Positions 1 through 7,382 are shown, numbered from the stretch's first letter. The stretch: 13,783 nt of DNA from JAVBUZ01 sp031554725 (GCA_031554725.1 JAVBUZ010000120.1:1-13783), one strand, 5' to 3'. Program-made: numbers and translations. Notes: generated by a model not told the origin, from the sequence alone.

Positions 1-1025
1 GATGGGATATTCTGCAAGAGCTACTAGAGGATAGTTCGGTAACAGAAATTATGATTAATGGCACGGATGGGATATATATTGAAAAGCAAGGTAAGGTGGA
101 GCGTCTGAAAGAGGCCTTTCCTAGTGCAGAAAAGTTAAGAGATATTATTCAAAGAATTGTTGCTCAGTGTAATAGGATGGTTAATGATGCATCTCCAATA
201 GTGGATGCGCGAATGGAAAATGGTGCCAGAGTGAATGTGGTGCTCAACCCTATTGCAATTAATGGACCAGTTGTTACGATTCGTAGATTCCCAGATACTC
301 CAATTACAATGGACCAATTAATTGATTTTGGGACCATATCAAAAGAAGCGGCATTATTTTTGAAGCAGCTAGTAAGTGCTGGCTACAACATTTTTATTAG
401 TGGTGGTACTGGTTCAGGTAAAACAACATTTTTAAATGTTTTATCAAATTACATACCAAAGGAGCAACGGGTGATAACCATAGAAGATAGTGCAGAACTA
501 CAGCTTCAAGGAATTGAAAACTTAATACGTATGGAGACTAGAAATGAAAATGTGGAGGGTTGCCATTCCATAGGAATAAGAGAGCTTATTAAAACCTCCT
601 TGCGTATGAGACCGGATAGAATCATTGTAGGTGAGGTACGAGGCGGTGAAGCAATTGACATGGTGCAGTGCATGAATACGGGTCATGATGGATCCATGTC
701 TACTGGCCATGCAAATAGCTCCAAGGATATGCTAAGTAGGTTAGAAACTATGATACTAGTGGGTATGGAAATTCCGCTTATGGCAGTTAGGCAGCAAATT
801 GCATCAGGAATAGACATAATGGTGCACCTGGGCAGGGTGCGAGATAAGACGCGAAAAGTGTTGGAAATAGCAGAGGTGGAGGGAGTTGTTGATGGAAATG
901 TTCAATTACATTTGCTTTACTCATATGAAGAAGGCGGAGAAAAAAATGCAGAAAAGGTAACTGGTGAACTGGTTAAAAGGGGAGAACTATTGAATGATCA
1001 AAAACTTAAAGCGGCAGGTATCTGA
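1..1025 (+). CDS. cpaF: CpaF/TadA-type secretion ATPase of Tad pilus (5' partial)
   Basis: This is the hexameric cytoplasmic ATPase that powers assembly of a Tad/Flp (type IVb) pilus. The frame is open from base 3 and codes for coherent protein (WDILQELLEDSSVTEIM) before the ATG at 51, so that ATG is internal and the true N-terminus lies off the window. Visible motifs are a Walker A GGTGSGKTT (nt 402-428), an acidic IEDSAEL segment, a Walker B-like RIIVGEVRGGE (about nt 618-650) and the family signature MNTGHDGSMSTGHANS. The QIASGIDIMVHLGR segment near the C-terminus is also typical of CpaF. The 3' end overlaps the start of tadB by 32 nt, suggesting translational coupling. The family assignment is firm; the pilus role is inferred from the family and from the tadB, tadC and pilin genes that follow. 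Confidence 0.95.
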   Translation, partial: WDILQELLEDSSVTEIMINGTDGIYIEKQGKVERLKEAFPSAEKLRDIIQRIVAQCNRMVNDASPIVDARMENGARVNVVLNPIAINGPVVTIRRFPDTPITMDQLIDFGTISKEAALFLKQLVSAGYNIFISGGTGSGKTTFLNVLSNYIPKEQRVITIEDSAELQLQGIENLIRMETRNENVEGCHSIGIRELIKTSLRMRPDRIIVGEVRGGEAIDMVQCMNTGHDGSMSTGHANSSKDMLSRLETMILVGMEIPLMAVRQQIASGIDIMVHLGRVRDKTRKVLEIAEVEGVVDGNVQLHLLYSYEEGGEKNAEKVTGELVKRGELLNDQKLKAAGI

Positions 1026-1743
1026 ACATCCCAAAAGTCTTCTGAGCTATGTTCTTCAAAGTATTTTAGTTATTACATTTTTTTCGTATTTTTTCTATAA
1101 AAGTCTTTGGGCTATCCCTTTTATGATACCCTTCGGAATCGGTTTCTTTTTATTAAAATCCCAAAATTTAACTATAAAAACAAAAAGAGAATTTGAGAAG
1201 CAGTTTAAAGAGTGTATATCCTCAGTGGCAGCAGGGCTAAAGGCAGGATATTCAGTGGAAAATGCATTTCAGGAATCTATTAGTGATATGAAATTGCTTT
1301 TTGGAGAAAGGGCAGCCATTGTTACGGTATTAGAGAAGATGGTAAGAGAGATGCATAACAATAAGGCGTTGGAAGAGGTGTTATTTCAATTGTGTCAAAG
1401 AGAGGATAGCGCATTTATAAGAGAATTTTCTGATGTTTTTCAAATTGCGAAAAGGAGTGGGGGGAACATGACTGCTATTATAGGCGATAGTGTGGAAGCG
1501 ATAAGCAACCAGATACATATGGAACAGGAAATGTTAGATATGATTAGTGGTAAAAAGTTAGAACAAAAAATAATGAATGTAATCCCCTTTATGATTGCAA
1601 TTTATGTTCAGAGTGCTAACCCGGGTTACTTTGATATCTTGTACCATAGTGGAATGGGGACGATTGTAATGACCGTTTGCTTGTTGATATATATAGGAGC
1701 CTTTGTTTTATCCGAAAAAATATCAAGTATTAATATAGGTTAG
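994..1743 (+). CDS. tadB: TadB-like pilus assembly platform protein (T2SSF domain)
   Basis: This 249-residue integral membrane protein belongs to the type II secretion F-domain family, which forms the inner-membrane platform acted on by the CpaF ATPase. Two hydrophobic segments sit near the N-terminus (about residues 16-35 and 38-54). A cytoplasmic helical core follows, with the family-like motif SVAAGLKAGYSVENAF and a later AKRSGGNM. Two more hydrophobic segments lie at about residues 194-207 and 220-242. The ATG at 994 has a GGGGAG ribosome binding site about 9 nt upstream and lies inside the end of cpaF. The order cpaF-tadB-tadC is the canonical Tad order. Members of this family diverge strongly, so TadB rather than generic T2SSF is called from position. 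Confidence 0.88.
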   Translation: MIKNLKRQVSEHPKSLLSYVLQSILVITFFSYFFYKSLWAIPFMIPFGIGFFLLKSQNLTIKTKREFEKQFKECISSVAAGLKAGYSVENAFQESISDMKLLFGERAAIVTVLEKMVREMHNNKALEEVLFQLCQREDSAFIREFSDVFQIAKRSGGNMTAIIGDSVEAISNQIHMEQEMLDMISGKKLEQKIMNVIPFMIAIYVQSANPGYFDILYHSGMGTIVMTVCLLIYIGAFVLSEKISSINIG

Positions 1744-1752
1744 GAGAAACAT

Positions 1753-3102
1753 ATGGATAAAAAACAAAGCAACAAAGAGTCAAAAGTTGCCTGTTTAATA
1801 TATGAGCGGCTGGTCAAAAGAATTGTGTCAACAAAGGTAAGAAGAAACCTAAAGAGATTATATCAATGGGAGGATGATGATAAAGCTTTAAAAAGATATT
1901 ATGTAGATAAAATATCATTACTTTTAAAGATAGCAGTAATATTCACTTGCATTCTCGTGATTATGTGCATAACTTCTATAAACAAAAAAAGTGTTGTGGA
2001 TGGAGTGGTAAAGAAAAATGAATATGGTGAAGGAGGCAAGCTTTTAAGGGTAGAGGCAGCTACAAAAGATGGATATAAAATTATTCGAGAGCTTGATATT
2101 AAGGAAAGAAGGTTTTCGGAAATGGAGCTGGAAGAAAAGCTTGTAAAGCTGTTTCCTATATTGGAGAAAATAGTACAGGGTGAAAATGATGATTTGCTAC
2201 ACATTAAACGGGATTTAACACTGCCTTCAAGTATAGAGGGATATCCGTTTGCACTCACATGGTTTTCTAAAAGTGACTATATAAATGGAGATGGAGAAAT
2301 ATCTAGAGACTTAGGAGAGGAAGGAACAAGCCTACAGCTCTATGTGGATATATCCTATTTTGAGTTTAGACGTGAGTTTATCTGGAATCTCTATATATAC
2401 CCTGTGGAATTAGAAGAAAGAGATCGGTGGGAGTTGGATTTAGATAAAGCATTGCAAGAGGAACAAGAAAAGGCACTGCGGGAAAAGGAGCTGAAATTAC
2501 CAAGTGAAATTAATGGTAAAAAGGTTATTTGGAAGGAAAAGGTAAATAGCGAAATTGGACAAGTAGCAGGGTTAATGATTCTAACGCTTTTACTCATTTA
2601 TTTTATGAAGGACCAAGATCTTGGAAAGCAAGTAGCACAAAGAAATGAAAAGCTAATGGAGGCATATTCCACAGTAATTCATAAACTTTGTTTATATTTA
2701 GGGGCGGGAATGACAGTTAGCGGTGCATGGAAAAAAATTGCTTATGACCAAAAAGATAAAGAAAAAGGCTCAAATCATATCTATGAAGAGATGCTTTACA
2801 CCTGCTATGAGATAAATAGTGGAGTTCCAGAAAGTGTGGCGTATGAAAGATTTGGAAAGCGTATTCGTATACATTCATATACAAAGCTGGCAGGTTTGCT
2901 GACTCAAAACTTAAAAATGGGAAATAGTGCCTTGCTGCTTTTGCTACGAGAAGAAGCTACAGAGGCTTTGGAAGAGAAACGCCATATGGTAAAACGCAAA
3001 GCAGATGAAATGGGGACAAAAATGCTAGCACCAATGATGCTAATGTTAGGCATTGTAATGGCACTAATAATGATTCCGGCTTTTAGTAGTCTGGGAATTT
3101 AA
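1753..3102 (+). CDS. tadC: TadC-like pilus assembly platform protein with large extracytoplasmic insert
   Basis: This 449-residue protein is the likely second platform subunit. A basic N-terminus is followed by a membrane segment at about residues 56-76. Then comes a charged region of about 190 residues (77-270) ending in a Glu/Lys-rich helical stretch at about 218-248. A second membrane segment lies at 271-286, an F-domain-like helical core at about 300-420 (LYLGAGMTVSGAWKKI, INSGVPESVAYERFG, LLTQNLKMGNSALLLLL), and a hydrophobic tail at 424-445. The C-terminal half matches TadC/T2SSF; the N-terminal half makes it longer than the roughly 300 residues usual for TadC. The simple topology would place the 77-270 region outside the membrane. 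The ATG at 1753 has a TAGGAGAAA site just upstream and a 9-nt gap from tadB. Confidence 0.85.
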   Translation: MDKKQSNKESKVACLIYERLVKRIVSTKVRRNLKRLYQWEDDDKALKRYYVDKISLLLKIAVIFTCILVIMCITSINKKSVVDGVVKKNEYGEGGKLLRVEAATKDGYKIIRELDIKERRFSEMELEEKLVKLFPILEKIVQGENDDLLHIKRDLTLPSSIEGYPFALTWFSKSDYINGDGEISRDLGEEGTSLQLYVDISYFEFRREFIWNLYIYPVELEERDRWELDLDKALQEEQEKALREKELKLPSEINGKKVIWKEKVNSEIGQVAGLMILTLLLIYFMKDQDLGKQVAQRNEKLMEAYSTVIHKLCLYLGAGMTVSGAWKKIAYDQKDKEKGSNHIYEEMLYTCYEINSGVPESVAYERFGKRIRIHSYTKLAGLLTQNLKMGNSALLLLLREEATEALEEKRHMVKRKADEMGTKMLAPMMLMLGIVMALIMIPAFSSLGI

Positions 3103-3125
3103 TAAAAGATAGAAAGGAATACAGT

Positions 3126-3302
3126 ATGGAAAAATTAAAGTCTTGGAAAGAGTTCTGTAAGGAAGAGGATGGAATGGGAACAGTGGAAGTCATCCTGATT
3201 ATAGTGGTACTGGTAGGATTAGTTATTATTTTTAAGAGCCAAATAAATGGCATCATAAACACACTGTTTAATAAAATAAGTTCCCAAACAAATCAGATAT
3301 AA
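3126..3302 (+). CDS. flp: Flp1-like type IVb major pilin precursor
   Basis: This 58-residue prepilin is the likely major filament subunit. After a charged 16-residue leader (MEKLKSWKEFCKEEDG) comes the processing site G16|MGTVE, with Glu at +5, the prepilin signature. A continuous hydrophobic helix follows (about residues 20-36), then a short polar tail ending ISSQTNQI. The mature chain would be 42 residues, as expected for Flp-type pilins. The ATG at 3126 has an AAAGGA site about 9 nt upstream. It sits just after tadC and ahead of the minor-pilin genes, where Tad loci of Clostridia often carry the Flp1-like gene. The A24 peptidase at 5753-6172 is the likely processing enzyme. The short length makes it easy to miss in ORF scans. 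Confidence 0.9.
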   Translation: MEKLKSWKEFCKEEDGMGTVEVILIIVVLVGLVIIFKSQINGIINTLFNKISSQTNQI

Positions 3303-3311
3303 GGAGGAAGG
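3301..3311 (+). promoter_or_regulatory. Strong ribosome binding site pointing to an ATA start
   Basis: AAGGAGG (3301-3307) is a near-perfect Shine-Dalgarno sequence overlapping the flp stop codon. No in-frame ATG, GTG or TTG exists at a usable distance for the following gene. The in-frame ATA at 3317 lies 9 nt downstream, the expected spacing. Confidence 0.75.
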
Positions 3312-3316
3312 GTGCA

Positions 3317-4759
3317 ATACATAAAGATATCGGATTAGAGGGATATTTAACAATTTTTATATCCTTAACACTTACAATAATGATTTCATTTTGCTTTACC
3401 TTAGTGGAAGGGGTTAGGAAAAACACCATGGTCTTAGAACTTGAATGTGTGACGGATATTGGAATGAATAGTGTTTTGGCGGAATTCCATCGAGAACTAC
3501 TTGCCAGGTACAACTTGTTTTTTATAGATACTTCTTATGGGACAGACTATGCTTCTTACCAAGAAACAGCTGAGCATTTGCAAAAATATATGAATGAAAA
3601 CCTAAAATGTTCAGGGACCTTTCTGCCGATTTTGACAAAAGATTTATTATCATTAGAGGTTACGAATGTTTCAGTCTCGGGATTTTCAGTTGCCTCTGAT
3701 GAGGATGGTGCTGTTTTAAGAAGGCAGGCAGTCGATGTAATGAAGGATGAATTTTTAATTGGCTATCTAAATAAGGTGAAAGATTGGTTTGAGGTGGTAA
3801 GGGAATATGAGCTTAATGAAAATGTGACAGACATTCAGAAAAAGGTGGTACAACAAGAAATCATAGAGTGGGAAGAAACGCTAGGTGGACCACTGGCGAG
3901 TGAAAAAGGAATTTTGAAAAAAGCTCTTGATATAATAAAAACACCTACAAATGGATTTTTATATTTGGTTATGGATGTAGGAAAGCTATCTAAGCAAGAA
4001 ATAGCTGTGGAGGAGTATTTATCTGCAAGACGGTTAAACCAAGGGACAGGTATGAGAGAAAATATGCCTTATGAAGATACCTTTGTTAATGAGCTTTTAT
4101 TTCATGAATATATCTTGAAACAAGTGGGTAGATATCAAGCGGAAAAAGAAGGTTCTCTTTTAAAATATCAGGCGGAATACATCTTGGTGGGTAGGAATTC
4201 TGATGTTGCAAATTTAAAGGAGATAGCAGAAAGGTTATTTTTGCTTCGCGAGGCGGCAAATATTTTTCATATCATTAGCAGCGAAGAAAAAATGGAGAGT
4301 ACAAAAATTGTGTCAGCCGCTATTGCAAATCTTTTGACTCAGCCAGAAATAGAACCAGTAATACAGACTTTGCTTGTTTTGGCATGGGCAGGGCTAGAAA
4401 GTGTAAGGGATGTAAAGCTATTGTTTCAAGGTGACAGGGTTCCCTTAATAAAAGTTGAAGGGGAATGGTTTTATGGAATTCATAGTATTGAAAGCTATAT
4501 TGAATATGAAAACCTTGATGGAAAAGTGGAAGATGCCGGTCTTACATATGCAGATTATTTGAGGGTGTTTCTTTGCTTTGAAACCAGCAAGAACAAAACA
4601 TACAGGCTAATGGACATTATGGAAATGGATATACGACAAACAAAAGGAAACGCTTCCTTTAGAATGGATGCGTGTATAGATAGTCTTGAAGCTAATATCT
4701 TAGTTAAGAGCGGATATGGATATAGTTTTGAACTAAAAAGATCATATGGATATGATTAG
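3317..4759 (+). CDS. DUF5702-like membrane-anchored Tad-locus protein, probable ATA start
   Basis: About 480 residues if translation begins at ATA 3317. The first canonical start in frame is ATG 3380, which falls inside the only membrane segment (GYLTIFISLTLTIMISFCFTLVEG) and would destroy it. The N-terminal pattern, a Gly followed by a TadE-like hydrophobic helix, then VEGVRKNTM and ARYNLFFIDTSYG, resembles DUF5702 proteins of clostridial Tad loci. The helix is pilin-like but has Phe, not Glu, at +5 after the Gly, so normal prepilin processing is doubtful. The rest is predicted soluble, probably extracytoplasmic, with no motif I recognise. It lies between the pilin and the TadE-like gene, so a role in pilus assembly or as a minor component is likely but unproven. 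The ATA could also be a sequencing error for ATG. Confidence 0.78.
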   Translation: MHKDIGLEGYLTIFISLTLTIMISFCFTLVEGVRKNTMVLELECVTDIGMNSVLAEFHRELLARYNLFFIDTSYGTDYASYQETAEHLQKYMNENLKCSGTFLPILTKDLLSLEVTNVSVSGFSVASDEDGAVLRRQAVDVMKDEFLIGYLNKVKDWFEVVREYELNENVTDIQKKVVQQEIIEWEETLGGPLASEKGILKKALDIIKTPTNGFLYLVMDVGKLSKQEIAVEEYLSARRLNQGTGMRENMPYEDTFVNELLFHEYILKQVGRYQAEKEGSLLKYQAEYILVGRNSDVANLKEIAERLFLLREAANIFHIISSEEKMESTKIVSAAIANLLTQPEIEPVIQTLLVLAWAGLESVRDVKLLFQGDRVPLIKVEGEWFYGIHSIESYIEYENLDGKVEDAGLTYADYLRVFLCFETSKNKTYRLMDIMEMDIRQTKGNASFRMDACIDSLEANILVKSGYGYSFELKRSYGYD

Positions 4760-4767
4760 AAAGGAGG
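4760..4767 (+). promoter_or_regulatory. Ribosome binding site for the first TadE-like gene (upstream start)
   Basis: AAAGGAGG directly follows the TAG of the preceding gene and lies 5 nt ahead of GTG 4773. It supports GTG 4773 over the in-frame ATG at 4746, which has no such site. Confidence 0.65.
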
Positions 4768-4772
4768 TAGAG

Positions 4773-5756
4773 GTGACAAAGATGCTCTTCTTACAATGTA
4801 ACATTAACTATAAACTTAGCACAAATTCGACTTCTTTAGCGTTAATTCCTAATGCAACTGGAAATAAAACCCCCGAATATTTCCGTTATCCCCTCATAAA
4901 GTCATTCATGGTTCAACAAGACAAAAAGGTTGTAAGGAGAGTATCTTTGTCGTCTTTACCACAAGCTAAAGGTAGCATGACGCTAGAAGCGGCACTTGTG
5001 CTATCACTGTTTATTTTCTTTATTCTAAATCTATATTCCATAATAGAAATGCTCAGATTTCATGGAAATATGGAATTGGCAATACGACAAGTGGGAAACG
5101 AGATGTCAGTCTATGGCTATGCCTATCATCATATGATGGAGGAGGGGGATAATCCATTAAATACATTGGTAGGAAAGCTTGCATTTTCTAATTTATATAT
5201 TAGGCAAAAAATAGAAGAGTATTTAGGGGAAGAATATATTCAATATGCTCGAGTCGAAAATGGCAAAAATGGAATTTGGTTTTGGGAAGTAAGCTTAATG
5301 GAGAACGATATCATTTCATTTACGGTAACTTACCGACTTAAGCTACCTTTTACGATGGGAAATCTAGCAGGTGTAAGGCTTAAAAATAGTTACTACTCCC
5401 GTGCTTGGACAGGATATGAGGTTGAAAATGAAGACACATATGTATTCTTGGCGGAAACAGGGACGGTATACCACATAAGGCGGGACTGTACCTATATTAT
5501 GCTTAATATAAAAGAAGCAAACCCGCAAGTGGTTTTCTTCATTCGAAATATAGAGGGTGAAAAATATACAGAATGTGAACGTTGCCAAAATAAGGGAAGT
5601 CCAATATGGTTTATTACGGAAAGCGGAAATAAATATCATTACACATTGGAGTGTAGTGCTTTAAAAAGAACCATTAGACAAGTTACTTTAGAGGAAGCAT
5701 TAGAGAAAAATTATGATGCTTGTTCTCGGTGTGGCAAAACAAAAGGAGAAAAATGA
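4773..5756 (+). CDS. tadE: TadE-like minor pilin with tandem C-terminal Cys/His modules
   Basis: This minor pilin has a prepilin site AKG|SMTLE, with Glu at +5, followed by the hydrophobic helix AALVLSLFIFFILNLYSII. With the GTG start at 4773 (AAAGGAGG 5 nt upstream) it has 327 residues and a very long 67-residue leader. The in-frame TTG at 4947, with AAGGAGA 6 nt upstream, would instead give a typical 9-residue leader MSSLPQAKG and a 269-residue protein, so the start is uncertain. After an extracytoplasmic region of about 140 residues come two similar modules: YH-x4-C ... CERC (nt 5469-5585) and YH-x4-C ... CSRC (nt 5634-5732). Each could bind one metal ion, or the Cys residues could form disulfides. 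The stop overlaps the next start (ATGA). The TadE-like class is confident; the tail's function is unknown. Confidence 0.85.
   Translation: MTKMLFLQCNINYKLSTNSTSLALIPNATGNKTPEYFRYPLIKSFMVQQDKKVVRRVSLSSLPQAKGSMTLEAALVLSLFIFFILNLYSIIEMLRFHGNMELAIRQVGNEMSVYGYAYHHMMEEGDNPLNTLVGKLAFSNLYIRQKIEEYLGEEYIQYARVENGKNGIWFWEVSLMENDIISFTVTYRLKLPFTMGNLAGVRLKNSYYSRAWTGYEVENEDTYVFLAETGTVYHIRRDCTYIMLNIKEANPQVVFFIRNIEGEKYTECERCQNKGSPIWFITESGNKYHYTLECSALKRTIRQVTLEEALEKNYDACSRCGKTKGEK
4934..4940 (+). promoter_or_regulatory. Internal ribosome binding site suggesting alternative TTG start for tadE-like gene
   Basis: AAGGAGA lies 6 nt upstream of an in-frame TTG (4947). Starting there gives the short prepilin leader normal for TadE proteins. 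It competes with the upstream GTG at 4773. Confidence 0.5.
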
Positions 5757-6172
5757 GAGAAGTGGGAATGTGGGCACTGCTAACGCTTGCTAGTATATAT
5801 GATATATCAAGAAAAAAAATCCCTGTTTTACTTTTGACATTAGGAGCAATAGGGGGAATATTATTGTTGCTACTGCAAAAGGTAGAAATGGCAGAATGGG
5901 CACTTTGCATGCTACCAGGACTAGGAATTTTATTTGCAGGTTTTATTACAAAACAGAAGATTGGTTATGGAGATGGAGCATTAATTTTGGCTTTAGGGCT
6001 TATGGAAGGAGGGAGACGGTGCACAATGGGTTTGCTTTTAGCGCTTTTTCTTTCTTCTTTAGTGGGAATAACCCTTCTTATTTTAAAGAGAGCAAATTTA
6101 AAAACACAAATACCATTTGCGCCATTTTTACTGTTGGCGCATGTGCTACTAAAGGTTGGGGAAATGGTATGA
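5753..6172 (+). CDS. cpaA: A24-family prepilin peptidase (CpaA/TadV-like)
   Basis: This 139-residue polytopic membrane aspartyl protease cleaves the leaders of Tad prepilins. The two catalytic aspartates are visible: Asp17 in IYDISRKKIP and Asp74 in GYGDGALI, the standard A24 pair. The rest is a series of hydrophobic segments. The small size and lack of an N-terminal methylase domain match the CpaA/TadV type. The ATG at 5753 overlaps the upstream TGA (ATGA) and has AAAAGGAG just before it; an earlier in-frame ATG at 5720 has no comparable site. It is flanked by its probable substrates, the two TadE-like genes, with flp further upstream. The gene ends in another ATGA overlap. Confidence 0.92.
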   Translation: MREVGMWALLTLASIYDISRKKIPVLLLTLGAIGGILLLLLQKVEMAEWALCMLPGLGILFAGFITKQKIGYGDGALILALGLMEGGRRCTMGLLLALFLSSLVGITLLILKRANLKTQIPFAPFLLLAHVLLKVGEMV

Positions 6173-6630
6173 AGGGCTACTTTACAATTGAGGCGACCTT
6201 ATTGATGCCAATGGTATTGGCTGTATACATATTTTTAATTTATTTAGGATTGTATCAATATGATAGATGTCTGCTAGAGCAAGACTGTAGATTAATTGCT
6301 CTAAGAGGGAGTTTCTTGCAGGGGCAGGAGAATAAAGAAATATATTGGTGCGTAAACAAAATGTTCAATGAAAATAATTGGGATAAGTTCGCGCTTTCGG
6401 TAAAAAATAACATTGCAATAGAAGTAAGTGGAGAAAACGTTAATGCTGAGATATGTCGGTATATAAATGTTCCCTTTGTAAAGAACATTTTTGAAGGAAT
6501 TAGTGAAGAGTGGAAAATACAGGTGGCGGCAAAGAGTCGAAGGCTAGAGCCCGCTACGGTAATTCGAATTTGTAAGAAAATAATGGAAGTGGGGAGGGAT
6601 AAAAATGGAAGCGATAATGAGTCTGAGTAA
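6169..6630 (+). CDS. Second small TadE-like minor pilin
   Basis: This 153-residue protein has a minimal three-residue prepilin leader, MKG|YFTIE, with Glu at +5. The hydrophobic helix ATLLMPMVLAVYIFLIYLGLY follows. The remaining 120 or so residues are polar and presumably extracytoplasmic, with scattered Cys residues (CLLEQDC, YWC, EIC). The ATG at 6169 overlaps the peptidase stop and is preceded by GGGGAA at a 6-nt spacing. The frame is open further upstream to 5896, but that part overlaps the peptidase gene in another phase and is not a credible extension. The signal and position indicate a pseudopilin processed by the adjacent A24 enzyme; its place in the filament is unknown. Confidence 0.82.
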   Translation: MKGYFTIEATLLMPMVLAVYIFLIYLGLYQYDRCLLEQDCRLIALRGSFLQGQENKEIYWCVNKMFNENNWDKFALSVKNNIAIEVSGENVNAEICRYINVPFVKNIFEGISEEWKIQVAAKSRRLEPATVIRICKKIMEVGRDKNGSDNESE

Positions 6631-7312
6631 CAAATGCATAAGGGTTGAAACAAATGAAAAAGAAGTTGGATATACTTATAAGCTATTACAAAGAAATAAA
6701 ATATGTCATCTCTTACACATAGATATGAGAAATATGGATGATGTTTGTTATTTTTATTATGATGTTTCCTCGAAGAAAAGTTTAAGGGATACGTTTAAAA
6801 AGCAAAAAATTACAATTGAACAGATAGACAGTGTGATAAATAATTTATATGCTGCTTTGCAGGAATTAGAAAAGTATCTTTTAAACGCAAGTGATCTTTG
6901 CCTCAAACCGGAATGTATTATGGAGGATATAAATACAAGGGAAAAGCATTTTCTTTATGTTCCCAATTACCAAGAAGATCAGAAAGAAGATTTGGATATT
7001 TTGATGGAGTTTTTGCTTGAGCGTTTAGATATGGAAGATGACGAAGCGATAGAGGAAATGTACACCTTTTATAATGAGTGCCTCTTATGTGGCAATAAAC
7101 TTACGGCAGTGCTTTGGTGCGAATTGTGGAAAAAAGGAAAAGAGACTACATGCCAAGGGGATGAAAAGGGTATTCCGAAGCTTAATATAGAAAAAAACAT
7201 GGACTCTTATCTTGAAGTTGCACAAAGCAAGGATGAAAAGTTTGGATGGATCATAAGTGTATGGAAAAAGAAGATATATAAGTTCTTATACAATGAAAAG
7301 AACCAGCATTGA
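6605..7312 (+). CDS. DUF6382-like protein lacking the usual FHA domain
   Basis: This 235-residue, mostly soluble and acidic protein starts with a region recalling the DUF6382 N-terminal domain found at the end of clostridial Tad loci (LLQRNKICHLLHIDMRNMDD near the start, SSKKSLRDTF, then an ASDLCLKPECIM segment). Such proteins normally continue into a C-terminal FHA phosphothreonine-binding domain. Here the chain stops after a short basic hydrophobic tail (GWIISVWKKKIYKFLY), and no FHA-like sequence follows before the rhomboid gene. It could be a natural short form or a truncated gene. The ATG at 6605 has GGAGG about 8 nt upstream and overlaps the previous gene by 26 nt, tying it to the pilus operon. 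The family call is from pattern memory and is moderate. Confidence 0.62.
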   Translation: MEAIMSLSNKCIRVETNEKEVGYTYKLLQRNKICHLLHIDMRNMDDVCYFYYDVSSKKSLRDTFKKQKITIEQIDSVINNLYAALQELEKYLLNASDLCLKPECIMEDINTREKHFLYVPNYQEDQKEDLDILMEFLLERLDMEDDEAIEEMYTFYNECLLCGNKLTAVLWCELWKKGKETTCQGDEKGIPKLNIEKNMDSYLEVAQSKDEKFGWIISVWKKKIYKFLYNEKNQH

Positions 7313-7354
7313 CATCAAAGAAGCAAAATGATACTTTTTAAGGTATAAAGCATT

Positions 7355-7360
7355 TATAAT
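7355..7360 (+). promoter_or_regulatory. Possible -10 element upstream of rhomboid gene
   Basis: A perfect TATAAT lies about 23 nt before the rhomboid start region. The -35 position (about 7332-7337) reads TACTTT, a poor match. A TTGACA at 7309-7314 is badly spaced for it (40 nt). A separate promoter for the downstream genes is plausible but weakly supported. Confidence 0.3.
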
Positions 7361-7382
7361 AAGAGTAGTAGTGAGGCATAAA

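Noticed and set aside
1899..2258. Minus-strand open frame of 119 codons within the TadC-like gene
   Set aside because: Low-complexity Ser/Phe-rich shadow of a lysine/glutamate-rich coding strand, with no ribosome binding site or motif evident.
5896..6168. Open frame upstream of the second TadE-like gene, in phase with it
   Set aside because: It overlaps the prepilin peptidase gene in another phase. The ATG at 6169 has its own ribosome binding site and places the prepilin leader correctly, so the upstream part is not needed.
7309..7337. TTGACA at 7309-7314 as a -35 box for the rhomboid gene
   Set aside because: At 17 bp downstream the -10 position reads TACTTT, a poor match, and the good TATAAT at 7355 is too far away. 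The TTGACA also spans the stop codon of the upstream gene.
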